18,669 bases of DNA from an uncultured Eubacteriales bacterium (GTDB taxonomy: Bacteria; Bacillota; Clostridia; Oscillospirales; CAG-272), in NCBI GenBank assembly GCA_902462015.1, contig CABPZV010000020.1, positions 1 to 18,669 of the forward strand, read 5' to 3'. The position numbers were made by a program, and so were the translations under genes. Positions 7,483-14,304 of this stretch are shown here, piece by piece. The notes below the pieces were generated by a model. That model ran no database searches. It saw only the letters and a list, made by a program, of their open reading frames with translations, and was not told where the DNA came from. Every line of letters begins with the position of its first letter. The first letter of the stretch is position 1.

Positions 7483-7511
7483 TTGACTCTACACCGGATG
7501 TATGTTACAAT
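7483..7511 (+). promoter_or_regulatory. Promoter for the HxlR regulator gene (TTGACT-17-TACAAT)
   Basis: TTGACT at 7483-7488 and TACAAT at 7506-7511 are 17 bases apart. The spacer contains TACA...TGTA half-sites (7490-7502) that could form an autoregulatory operator. Confidence 0.7.
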
Positions 7512-7580
7512 TTAAATGAGGATATTAGTTTATAACAAAATGAAGATGTATCGTTACGTTAGAAAATCATAGGTGTGAAA

Positions 7581-7922
7581 ATGAATGAACAAAAATGCGC
7601 GGTTGAGCTGCCGGCATGTCCGGTAGAAACAACTTTAATGCTTATCGGAGATAAATGGAAGGTTTTGATCCTGCGTGATCTTCTTGGCGGGACAAGACGC
7701 TTCGGGGAACTGAAGAAGTCTGTTGGCTCGATTTCGCAAAAAGTGTTGACTGAGCAGCTTCGTGATATGGAAAAAAGTGGTCTTGTTAGCCGTACGGTAT
7801 ATGCCGAAGTTCCGCCGAGGGTAGAGTACTCTTTGACTGCGCTTGGCAGAAGCTTAAAGCCTATCCTCGATGTAATGAAGAGCTGGGGAGAAGAATATAA
7901 GAGTTCATTAAAGCAGATGTAA
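7581..7922 (+). CDS. HxlR-family winged-helix transcriptional regulator
   Basis: This small DNA-binding regulator (113 aa) has the full HxlR layout: CPVETTLMLIGDKWKVLILR at the start, RRFGELKKSVGSISQKVLTEQLRDME as the helix-turn-helix, and the wing RTVYAEVPPRVEYSLTALGRSL. I chose the ATG at 7581 because AGGTG (7571-7575) lies at the right distance; a GTG at 7575 in the same frame overlaps that site. Cys6 and Cys13 precede the first helix. HxlR proteins such as YodB of Bacillus sense quinones or disulfide stress through an N-terminal Cys, so redox sensing is plausible here but not shown. It is transcribed divergently from the MBL-fold/macrodomain/SirTM block and is a natural candidate for its controller. 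Confidence 0.9.
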   Translation: MNEQKCAVELPACPVETTLMLIGDKWKVLILRDLLGGTRRFGELKKSVGSISQKVLTEQLRDMEKSGLVSRTVYAEVPPRVEYSLTALGRSLKPILDVMKSWGEEYKSSLKQM

Positions 7923-7951
7923 AACAAATAATATGGTACACAATATAAATA

Positions 7952-7990
7952 CCCCGGTTATAAAGTCTCAGAATGACTTTATAACCGGGG
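7952..7990. terminator. Bidirectional terminator between hxlR-type gene and pyrG
   Basis: A perfect 16-bp stem, CCCCGGTTATAAAGTC (7952-7967) with GACTTTATAACCGGGG (7975-7990), has a 7-nt loop. It sits 29 nt after the HxlR stop and 24 nt after the pyrG stop. The flanks are A/T-rich on both sides but without long pure T tracts. Confidence 0.85.
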
Positions 7991-8014
7991 ATAATTAATA
8001 TGGTCTGTGATAAT

Positions 8015-9634
8015 CTATTGTTTTTTTGTCACTTTTTCAGCGTGCAGAATTGCACCTTCGATAAATCCTTTGAACAGGGGGTGCGGTTTATTGGGACGGC
8101 TCTTGAATTCCGGGTGATACTGTACACCTACATAGAAAGGATAGTCTGTAATTTCAACCGTTTCTACGAGCATATTGTCCGGAGAGGTGCCGCTGATTTT
8201 AAGTCCCGCCTTTTCCAGTTCGTCTTTATAGCTGTTGTTGAATTCATAGCGGTGTCTGTGTCGCTCTGAGATTTCATGTTCTCCATAGCACCTGAACATA
8301 GTCGTACCTTCCTTAATAACGCATGGATAGCTTCCGAGACGAAGAGTACCGCCCTTGTCAATTTTTTCGCTTTGTCCCTCCATGAAATCAATTACCTTGT
8401 GTTTGCAGAGCTCGTTAAATTCTCCGGAATCGGCGTCCTTGATACCAGCTGCATACCGGGCAAATTCAATAACGGCAATCTGCATACCGAGACAAATGCC
8501 AAGATAAGGAAGGCGTTTGGTACGTGCAAAATGTGCGGCAAGAATCATTCCGTCAATTCCCCTGTTTCCAAATCCTCCGGGAATTATTATGCCATCGAGA
8601 CCGGACAGTTTTTTCTCACATTTATCTTCAGTAAGCGTTTCTGAATCAATCCATTTAATATCTATTTTGGAGTTGAGAGAATAACCGGCGTGGCGCAATG
8701 CTTCAGCTACAGACAGATATGCATCGTGAAGCTGAACATACTTGCCGACAAGACCAATTTTTGTAGTTTTCTTACTGTTCTTTATCTGTTCAACCATATT
8801 TCTCCACTCCGAAAGGTCGGGCTCCGGAGCGTCGATTTCAAGTTCGCGGCAGACAATAGATGAAAGATTTGATTTTTCGAGCATAAGAGGAGCTTCATAA
8901 AGTACGGGAAGGGTGATGTTTTCGATTACACAGTCAGGCTTTACATTGCAGAACAGAGAGATTTTCTTGAAAATTGATTCTTCAAGGGATTTGTCGCATC
9001 TAAGTACAATTATATCCGGATTTATTCCCATTCCCTGAAGTTCTTTTACAGAATGTTGAGTAGGTTTTGATTTATGCTCGTCCGAGCCGCTGAGAAACGG
9101 AACAAGTGTTACGTGAATAAAAAGACTGTTTTTAGAACCTGCTTCAAGAGAAATCTGTCTTACTGCTTCCAAAAACGGCTGGGATTCGATATCTCCGATT
9201 GTTCCGCCGATTTCGGTAATAACGACATCGGCATCGGTTTTTCTTCCGACGCTGTATATGAAGTCCTTTATTTCATTTGTTATATGGGGGATTACCTGAA
9301 CGGTTGATCCGAGATATTCTCCCCGCCGTTCCTTATTTAAAACATTCCAGTAAACCTTTCCGGTTGTCAAATTTGAATATTTATTTAGATTTTCATCTAT
9401 AAAACGTTCGTAATGTCCGAGGTCCAAGTCTGTTTCTGCGCCGTCCTCCGTTACATATACCTCCCCGTGCTGATAAGGACTCATTGTGCCGGGGTCAACA
9501 TTTATGTAAGGATCGAGCTTTTGTGCGGCAACCTTTAGACCTCTTGATTTCAGAAGCCGTCCAAGTGACGCAGCTGTAATTCCTTTTCCGAGTCCGGAAA
9601 CAACTCCGCCGGTAACAAAAATATATTTTGCCAT
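8015..9634 (-). CDS. pyrG: CTP synthase
   Basis: PyrG converts UTP to CTP using ATP and glutamine, the last step of pyrimidine nucleotide synthesis. At 539 aa from the chosen start it has the usual full length. The synthase half carries the P-loop-like GGVVSGLGKGITAASLG near residues 9-25, LDPYINVDPGTMSPYQHGEV and ITEIGGTIGDIESQPF. The glutaminase half has PGGFGNRGIDGM and the nucleophile Cys381 in YLGICLGMQ, and ends with the catalytic His/Glu of QYHPEFKSRP. An in-frame ATG at 9646 lies directly against the GAAAGGA ribosome site and would add MVIT; MAKYIFVTGG at 9634 is the conserved start and is used here. The leader (promoter 9817-9845, terminator 9748-9807) suggests attenuation control. 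Confidence 0.97.
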   Translation of the reverse strand: MAKYIFVTGGVVSGLGKGITAASLGRLLKSRGLKVAAQKLDPYINVDPGTMSPYQHGEVYVTEDGAETDLDLGHYERFIDENLNKYSNLTTGKVYWNVLNKERRGEYLGSTVQVIPHITNEIKDFIYSVGRKTDADVVITEIGGTIGDIESQPFLEAVRQISLEAGSKNSLFIHVTLVPFLSGSDEHKSKPTQHSVKELQGMGINPDIIVLRCDKSLEESIFKKISLFCNVKPDCVIENITLPVLYEAPLMLEKSNLSSIVCRELEIDAPEPDLSEWRNMVEQIKNSKKTTKIGLVGKYVQLHDAYLSVAEALRHAGYSLNSKIDIKWIDSETLTEDKCEKKLSGLDGIIIPGGFGNRGIDGMILAAHFARTKRLPYLGICLGMQIAVIEFARYAAGIKDADSGEFNELCKHKVIDFMEGQSEKIDKGGTLRLGSYPCVIKEGTTMFRCYGEHEISERHRHRYEFNNSYKDELEKAGLKISGTSPDNMLVETVEITDYPFYVGVQYHPEFKSRPNKPHPLFKGFIEGAILHAEKVTKKQ

Positions 9635-9747
9635 AGTTATGACCATTCCTTTCGTATATATTGTGTCTTCCGGACACAGTGTGAAAAATTTTTTTAGATT
9701 TCTCTATATTCCTCCGCTGTGGAGCGGCATAAATAATATGTAAGGGG

Positions 9748-9807
9748 ATGAAAAAATAAAAAGGCATTAGTGTCACTGAGGGCTTTCCTCTAAGACTCCA
9801 TTGCCTT
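9748..9807 (-). terminator. Leader terminator (candidate attenuator) of pyrG
   Basis: On the minus strand, an imperfect hairpin of about 21 paired positions with AAGGCA (9807-9802) and TGCCTT (9766-9761) at its base and AGAGG/CCTC near its AAAGC loop is followed by TTTTTATTTTTTC. It begins only 2-3 nt after the predicted transcription start and lies about 115 nt before the pyrG start. Two smaller hairpins follow in the leader: CCGCT/AGCGG and TGTGTC/GACACA, the latter just before the ribosome site. Confidence 0.75.
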
Positions 9808-9816
9808 ATTACAATT

Positions 9817-9845
9817 ATTATATATCTTTTATTAACATTTGTCAA
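9817..9845 (-). promoter_or_regulatory. Consensus promoter of pyrG (TTGACA-17-TATAAT)
   Basis: Read on the minus strand, TTGACA (9845-9840) and TATAAT (9822-9817) match both hexamers perfectly with a 17-base spacer. The predicted start near 9810 begins AATAAGGC or similar, not the GGGC start known from Bacillus-type pyrG promoters. Confidence 0.88.
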
Positions 9846-10165
9846 GTATAAATATAAATTTCATGCAGTTTACGACTTTATATTTTTGATTATATATCTT
9901 TTAGTTGTGAAAAACTTTATTGCACAAGGGATAAAAATAAATAAGCCTTTCAATGTTTGGTTTGTTATGGTGTCAACAGTTTACAAAAAAGATGTCGCAT
10001 AGACGCGGACAATAAACTTAAAAAACGTCCAGAACGCGAATTGCGTGTCGAGGATCTTGACTGTAAAATTAGGTGGTGAAAATGATGCCGGCTCACAATT
10101 GGGATGGCGATTTAAAGTAAGATTCATGGAACAAGCTCGCCCTTATCTTCTTGATAAATTGCAAG
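9846..10165. other. Gene-poor stretch between pyrG leader and the GNAT gene
   Basis: No convincing gene is present. The right part contains short protein-like but stop-interrupted reading frames (for example 9945-10010 and 10011-10079), which suggests decayed coding sequence. A segment at 9953-9997 resembles 10993-11034 on the other side of the GNAT gene. A small TTATC/GATAA hairpin lies at about 10144-10158, with no T tract. Confidence 0.4.
9953..9997 (+). repeat. Diverged direct repeat, left copy
   Basis: The blocks ATGTTTGG, TTTGTTAT, GGTGT and ACAAAAAAGATGTCG appear here in the same order as in the copy at 10993-11034, with small insertions and deletions between them. The copies begin 1040 bp apart and flank the GNAT gene. 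Confidence 0.45.
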
Positions 10166-10936
10166 CTATCGATTCATTTCTTCAACAAATCTTTCCGGTT
10201 TTACGGTCATCTCGACCCACGCAGGCACAAAGCCGCTTTTGTTTGCATTCCTTGCGGAGCGAATATTGGACCATGCGCAGCAATAAAATGGAACTCTGTC
10301 CTTCTCTAAGATTTCCATAGCTAAATGACTTGTCAAGGTACAGGCAATTCCCTGTCGGCGATACTCCGGCAGTACATCAACGCCAATCTGCCACATACAA
10401 TCACAATCCGCTGAACATCCGGCTAACCCGACAAGTTTACTTCCGTCATAGGCACCCACGCCCAAAACATCCAGTTCTTTTCGTTTCTCACACAAGGCAT
10501 TGCTCCACTCCGGTAAGTAGAGCATGGAAAGCTCCTGCTGTTCAAGCACCTGTATTCGATAGTCACAAGGCAAACGCTTCATTCGTTTCATGTCCGGCAA
10601 AAAATATTCCGCCATAAAACATACTCTCTGCCCCAGTGGGCGCAGCCGATCGTTCAGCCAATGTAGATTGGGTGTTTCAAAGCAATGGTAAAAGTCATAT
10701 TTCCGGATATATTCTTCAACTATTTTTCGATATTCATCTTTTACAGACAATACAAGATTGTTTCCGTAAGATACAAAATTGCATGCGATGGGTTCCTCAT
10801 AATATTTCTTTGCTAATGGAGAAGATTCAAATCTGACAACTACATTTGTCGGTTTCAAAAAGTCTTTCATATCACAGCCTAAATCCCAAGCGGACTGCCG
10901 CATGGCGATTTTCAGAATTTCCTCATTTGTATACAT
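10166..10936 (-). CDS. GNAT-family N-acetyltransferase
   Basis: The product is 256 aa. The C-terminal half is a GNAT acetyl-CoA-binding domain: DVLGVGAYDGSKLVGLAGCSAD (beta strands), the motif A loop VLPEYRRQGIACTLTSHLA for the pyrophosphate of CoA, and YCCAWSNIRSARNANKSGF as motif B. The N-terminal half (MYTNEEILKIAMRQSAWDLGCD onward) is typical of a clostridial subgroup of unknown substrate. The ATG at 10936 is chosen because AAAGGAAG lies 7-8 nt before it; the frame is open further up to 10954 but that region contains the ribosome site itself. No clear promoter or terminator is seen. The gene stands alone in a decayed region between two diverged direct repeats, which suggests later arrival. 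Substrate unknown. Confidence 0.85.
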   Translation of the reverse strand: MYTNEEILKIAMRQSAWDLGCDMKDFLKPTNVVVRFESSPLAKKYYEEPIACNFVSYGNNLVLSVKDEYRKIVEEYIRKYDFYHCFETPNLHWLNDRLRPLGQRVCFMAEYFLPDMKRMKRLPCDYRIQVLEQQELSMLYLPEWSNALCEKRKELDVLGVGAYDGSKLVGLAGCSADCDCMWQIGVDVLPEYRRQGIACTLTSHLAMEILEKDRVPFYCCAWSNIRSARNANKSGFVPAWVEMTVKPERFVEEMNR

Positions 10937-10992
10937 ATTGTTGCTTCCTTTCAAATTCAGAGTCTGCGATATAGGTAAAATTGCCGACTATG

Positions 10993-11034
10993 ATGTTCGG
11001 ATTTTTGTTATAAAGGGGTAACAAAAAGATGTCG
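10993..11034 (+). repeat. Diverged direct repeat, right copy
   Basis: ATGTTCGG, TTTGTTAT, GGGGT and ACAAAAAGATGTCG repeat, in order, the blocks at 9953-9997. The similarity may weakly continue to the right in both copies (ACG..., then ACTT.AA..CG). Confidence 0.45.
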
Positions 11035-11181
11035 ACGGAAAAATCATTGAGACTTGAAGCGATGCGGAGGCAGTTAAATCGTTCGATAAGGCTTACGGAA
11101 AAATCAAAAGATTTTGCCTTTGATGAAAGCCACCCGCCATCGCAGCATTTTTCTCCACATGACAGGTGGTTATCCGACTAA
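11029..11181 (+). other. Short open frame of 50 codons, probably a gene remnant
   Basis: ATG at 11029 to TAA at 11179 encodes a basic, Arg-rich peptide starting MSTEKSLRLEAMRRQLNRS. A site-like AAAGGGG lies upstream at 11012-11018. Another frame of the same stretch (KDVDGKIIET, then SDAEAVKSFDKAYGKI after one stop) also looks protein-like, which fits a decayed gene better than a functional small protein. I do not recognise either peptide. Confidence 0.2.
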
Positions 11182-11502
11182 AAGCAGCGCTCAAAAAGGT
11201 GATTCTAAACTTTTACTTCAAATGTTACTTTAATGATTGGAAAAACAAAATAAAAAACTGCCAAATCTCTTTTGGGATTTCAACAGCTAAGAGCTCTTTA
11301 TAGTTACATGATAACACTATTGCTGCGACAGTATATAAAGTTATCACTGTTTACATAATATGATTTTGCTTGCTCCCATTGCTAAAAGCAATAATCCAAT
11401 AACTAACTGTTTCAACAAATAAAATCATTTTAATAATGAAGCCAATATAATGGATATAACTGCCAATAAAATTTATAAAAAATAAATATTAGTTTTAATA
11501 GT
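11182..11502. other. AT-rich non-coding stretch
   Basis: No gene is seen in this 320-bp stretch. A distant inverted repeat pairs TGATAAC (11309-11315) with GTTATCA (11340-11346), and a small AAATC.../...GATTT hairpin lies near 11264-11281. Neither has a terminator tail. Confidence 0.4.
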
Positions 11503-11540
11503 AAAAAAACCTGCGATGCGCAAATCGCGCATCGCAGGTT
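11503..11540 (-). terminator. Terminator of tRNA-Leu
   Basis: A perfect 14-bp stem, AACCTGCGATGCGC (11508-11521) with GCGCATCGCAGGTT (11527-11540), has a 5-nt loop. On the minus strand it is followed by a T7 run. It directly abuts the encoded CCA end of the tRNA with no spacer. Confidence 0.93.
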
Positions 11541-11625
11541 TGGTGCGGGAAACGGGACTTGAACCCGTATGGTATGAACCACACGCCCCTCAAACGTGCG
11601 CGTCTGCCAGTTCCGCCACTCCCGC
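11541..11625 (-). tRNA. tRNA-Leu (anticodon GAG)
   Basis: This 85-nt tRNA on the minus strand includes an encoded CCA. The acceptor stem is GCGGGAG with TTCCCGC (one G-U), the D arm is GCGGAACTGGCAGACGC, and the anticodon stem CACGT/GCGTG holds the loop TTGAGGG with anticodon GAG, which reads CUC and CUU. A long variable arm, typical of class II leucine tRNAs, precedes the T arm ACGGGTTCAAGTCCCGT. Confidence 0.97.
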
Positions 11626-11655
11626 AAAAAGTTACATTCTCATGCAACGCTTTAT

Positions 11656-11684
11656 ATTATACCATAAACGGAATTCTTTGTCAA
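11656..11684 (-). promoter_or_regulatory. Promoter of tRNA-Leu (TTGACA-17-TATAAT)
   Basis: On the minus strand, TTGACA (11684-11679) and TATAAT (11661-11656) are perfect hexamers with 17-base spacing, about 30 nt upstream of the mature tRNA 5' end. Confidence 0.93.
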
Positions 11685-11764
11685 CACAAAAATATGCACA
11701 AATAAATTTGGGCTTTCAGGTTTTATAATTAAATTTCATACAAAAATTATATATATGCAGCCAA

Positions 11765-11930
11765 TAGCAGTGCTTTTATACTTTGCTGGAACAAAGCACA
11801 CCTTGGTGGTGATTTATCTCGCTAAAGCGTAATCATAACTATCGGCACACGGCCAGTGGTTATGACTTTCTAATATTGCCTTAGTCGGCATTATTATGCT
11901 TCAGTGGATAGTTTTTAACGAATCATATGA
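11765..11930 (+). ncRNA. Structured non-coding block upstream of rlmD
   Basis: Several hairpins follow one another. The first is GTGCTTT (11770-11776) with AAAGCAC (11793-11799), or alternatively CTTTG/CAAAG inside it. The second is a 13-bp stem with one mismatch, CATAACTATCGGC (11834-11846) with GCCAGTGGTTATG (11852-11864). The third is AATATTGCC with GGCATTATT (about 11872-11896). AACTATC (11837-11843) can alternatively pair with GATAGTT (11907-11913), so two folds exclude each other. No ORF or clear promoter is seen. It could be a cis-acting leader, an independent small RNA or an intergenic repeat; no known riboswitch core was recognised. Confidence 0.4.
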
Positions 11931-11999
11931 AATATACAGCGAAGAATATATTTACAGATTATTAATATACACAGACCCTCTTTATGGTAAAATCAAATC

Positions 12000-13421
12000 A
12001 TGAATAAAAATGCAACAAAAAGACTGATGAGCTGTAAAAATAAAAAGCAATCATATAATATTGATATAACAGATATGAATAATCTTGGAAACGGAATAAC
12101 CCGAATTGACGGGAAAGTCGTTTTCGTGAAGCACGGAGTTTACGGTGACTCTGCTGAAATACAGATTATAAAAGAGACCTCCGATTATTGTATTGCGCGA
12201 ATTGAGAAACTTACAGCTCCGTCAAAGTACCGTACAGATAGCAGATGTCTATTTTCCAAGAGATGCGGCAGCTGTGTTTATACAGAAATATCAAGGGAAT
12301 TTGAGCTTGAACTGAAAAAGAAAACGGTCATAAACGTACTGCGAAAAAACGGACTTAATGATATTGAGGTATTGGATACTGTCAGAGCCGGCGGCCATAA
12401 GGGATATCGCAACAAGATACAGCTTCCTGTAGGAAAAGATAGTAACGGAAAAACGATAACCGGGTATTATGCAGGACATTCGCATGAAATCATTTCGTGC
12501 AATAGCTGTGCATTACAGCCCGATATAGCCAATGAAATTGTGTCGTTTGTACGCAGTTATTCAGACAGGGAAGACTGGAGTGCGAGTACTCTGCGGCACA
12601 TTTATCTTCGCTTGGGGACAGATTGCAACGGTGTTCAGAATATTATGCTATGTCTTGTAGCCGGAAGGAAGCCGGTCAAAATTGACGAATTTGCAGACGA
12701 TATATGTGAGAAGTTTCCTCAAATAAGCGGAATTCTTCTGAATTACAACACAGAAGAGACAAATGTGATTCTTGGAGACAGGTTTGAAACCATTCGTGGG
12801 CGGGATTATATATATGACTGTCTATGCGGCCTAAATTTCAAAATTTCTCCTCAGTCATTCTACCAGGTGAATCATGATGCGGCCGAATCCGCATACCGTA
12901 TAATTGCAGAAAAAATAAATTTATTGCCCGGTGAGAGTTTGCTTGATCTTTATTGCGGAATCGGAACAATAGGATTGACTGTTGCTTCGCAGACTAAGAG
13001 TGTTTACCTTACAGGAATTGAAATTGTACCCGAAGCAGTTGAAAATGCTGAATATAACGCCGCTGCAAACGGTTTTAATGTCTGCAGTGCAGATAGTCTT
13101 TATTCGTGCAGGCCGGACGTTTCTTCGCGTGCTGCATTCATCTGCGGAAGTGCTGATAATATACCGGATGAAATATATGATGCGGCGATTATCGATCCGC
13201 CGAGAAAAGGCTGTTCGGCAGACTTAATTGACAAGCTTGCGGAGCTGTCGGAGAAGGGATGTAAAAGAATTGTTTATATGTCTTGTAATCCTGCGACTCT
13301 CGCAAGAGATCTCGTACTTTTACGGGAAAGGGGAATCACGGCAGAAGGGGCTGTAACTCCGGTTGATATGTTTCCGGGAACAGGGCATGTGGAGTGCATT
13401 GTACTTCTGAAAAACCGATAA
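12000..13421 (+). CDS. rlmD: 23S rRNA (uracil-C5)-methyltransferase, RlmD/TrmA family
   Basis: This enzyme methylates carbon 5 of a uracil in 23S rRNA (U1939 or U747 in E. coli numbering) using S-adenosylmethionine. At 473 aa, it has an N-terminal TRAM RNA-binding domain (about 18-76). The [4Fe-4S] site uses Cys83, Cys89 and Cys92 plus Cys167 or Cys170. The SAM site is LLDLYCGIGTIGLT near 315, followed by IIDPPRKGC and the catalytic Cys429 in YMSCNPATLARDL. Which uracil is modified cannot be told from sequence alone; clostridia often carry one or more RlmCD-type paralogues. The ATG at 12000 has no recognisable Shine-Dalgarno; an extended -10-like TGGTAAAAT ends six bases before it, so a leaderless transcript is possible. 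ATGs at 12027 and 12075 also lack ribosome sites. Confidence 0.9.
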   Translation: MNKNATKRLMSCKNKKQSYNIDITDMNNLGNGITRIDGKVVFVKHGVYGDSAEIQIIKETSDYCIARIEKLTAPSKYRTDSRCLFSKRCGSCVYTEISREFELELKKKTVINVLRKNGLNDIEVLDTVRAGGHKGYRNKIQLPVGKDSNGKTITGYYAGHSHEIISCNSCALQPDIANEIVSFVRSYSDREDWSASTLRHIYLRLGTDCNGVQNIMLCLVAGRKPVKIDEFADDICEKFPQISGILLNYNTEETNVILGDRFETIRGRDYIYDCLCGLNFKISPQSFYQVNHDAAESAYRIIAEKINLLPGESLLDLYCGIGTIGLTVASQTKSVYLTGIEIVPEAVENAEYNAAANGFNVCSADSLYSCRPDVSSRAAFICGSADNIPDEIYDAAIIDPPRKGCSADLIDKLAELSEKGCKRIVYMSCNPATLARDLVLLRERGITAEGAVTPVDMFPGTGHVECIVLLKNR

Positions 13422-13446
13422 TCTTGTTTACAATCAAAGTGTTTAT

Positions 13447-13469
13447 TTCTTCTATAAAAAACAGAAGAA
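13447..13469. promoter_or_regulatory. Inverted repeat just upstream of the metal-transporter operon
   Basis: TTCTTCT (13447-13453) and AGAAGAA (13463-13469) are a perfect 7-bp dyad with a 9-base spacer. With one bulge it extends outwards through TTTATT/AATAAA. It ends next to the ribosome site of the znuC-like gene. It could be an operator for a metal-responsive repressor or a weak rlmD terminator; it does not match a Fur or Zur box I recognise. Confidence 0.35.
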
Positions 13470-13485
13470 TAAAGGAAAGATCATT

Positions 13486-14304
13486 ATGTCACTTATAGAA
13501 TGTAAAAATATTTCATTTTCATATGAAGGTAAAACTATAGTATCTGAGCTTTCATTCAATGTTGAAGCAGGGGATTATTTGTGTATAGTCGGGGAAAACG
13601 GCTCAGGTAAAAGTACGCTTATAAAAGGTCTGCTCGGACTCAAGGCTCCGTCATCAGGCAAGATAATTTTTGGCGGCGGACTGACTCAGAAGGAGATAGG
13701 ATATCTTCCGCAACAGACTGGAATACAGCGGAATTTTCCTGCCTCGGTGCGTGAAGTTGTGCTTTCCGGAACGCTGGGAAAAAGTCCGCTCCGCCCTTTT
13801 TACTCTCTAAAAGAGAAAAATATAGCTGAGCAGAACATGGAAAAACTCGGAATTTTGAATCTGTCAAAAAGATGCTACCGGGAACTCTCCGGGGGGCAGC
13901 AGCAGAGGGTTTTACTGGCACGTGCGCTTTGCGCGACGAAACGCCTGATACTTTTGGATGAGCCGGTGGCAGGACTTGATCCGATTGTTACCTCCGAGAT
14001 GTACAGTCTGATTAAAAAGCTGAACCGCGAAGATAATATAACAGTCATTATGGTATCGCATGATATTCACAGTACGATTGATGACTCAACGCACATACTT
14101 CACATGGGCGCAAGGCCGCTGTATTTCGGAAAAACTGAAAACTACATCGAAAGCGATGTAGGGAAAATATTTCTTTGCGGGGAACATTCAAGACGCGAAG
14201 GACATCCGAAAAAGGAAAAATGCTCGGATACCGAAGCTAATTCATCAATCAGCGGCTGTTCAAAAAACACAGATGATATAAAACGCGGTGATCATGATGA
14301 TTGA
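13486..14304 (+). CDS. znuC: Metal ABC transporter ATP-binding protein (ZnuC/MntB-like)
   Basis: This ATPase subunit drives high-affinity uptake of zinc or manganese together with the permease encoded next. It is 272 aa. Walker A is GENGSGKST (36-44), the Q-loop region LPQQTG follows, the signature LSGGQQQ is at 134-140, Walker B LILLDEP at 154-160 and the H-loop VSHD near 190. The last 45 residues form a hydrophilic tail rich in His, Cys and charged residues (GEHSRREGHPKK onward) that might sense or bind metal; this is an inference. AAAGGAAAG precedes the ATG at a good distance. It overlaps the permease gene by 8 nt. The substrate-binding lipoprotein (ZnuA-type) that normally accompanies the pair is not in the window. 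Zinc versus manganese cannot be settled from sequence. Confidence 0.88.
   Translation: MSLIECKNISFSYEGKTIVSELSFNVEAGDYLCIVGENGSGKSTLIKGLLGLKAPSSGKIIFGGGLTQKEIGYLPQQTGIQRNFPASVREVVLSGTLGKSPLRPFYSLKEKNIAEQNMEKLGILNLSKRCYRELSGGQQQRVLLARALCATKRLILLDEPVAGLDPIVTSEMYSLIKKLNREDNITVIMVSHDIHSTIDDSTHILHMGARPLYFGKTENYIESDVGKIFLCGEHSRREGHPKKEKCSDTEANSSISGCSKNTDDIKRGDHDD

Noticed and set aside
7559..7927. Minus-strand frame opposite the HxlR gene
   Set aside because: The plus strand encodes a full HxlR protein with promoter and ribosome site; the antisense frame has neither.
10045..10320. Plus-strand frame running into the GNAT gene from the left
   Set aside because: More than half lies antisense to the GNAT coding region, there is no ribosome site, and the unique part resembles the decayed spacer.
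11430..11728. Open frames on both strands across the tRNA-Leu gene
   Set aside because: They are translations of the tRNA, its terminator and its promoter; a typical artefact at tRNA loci.
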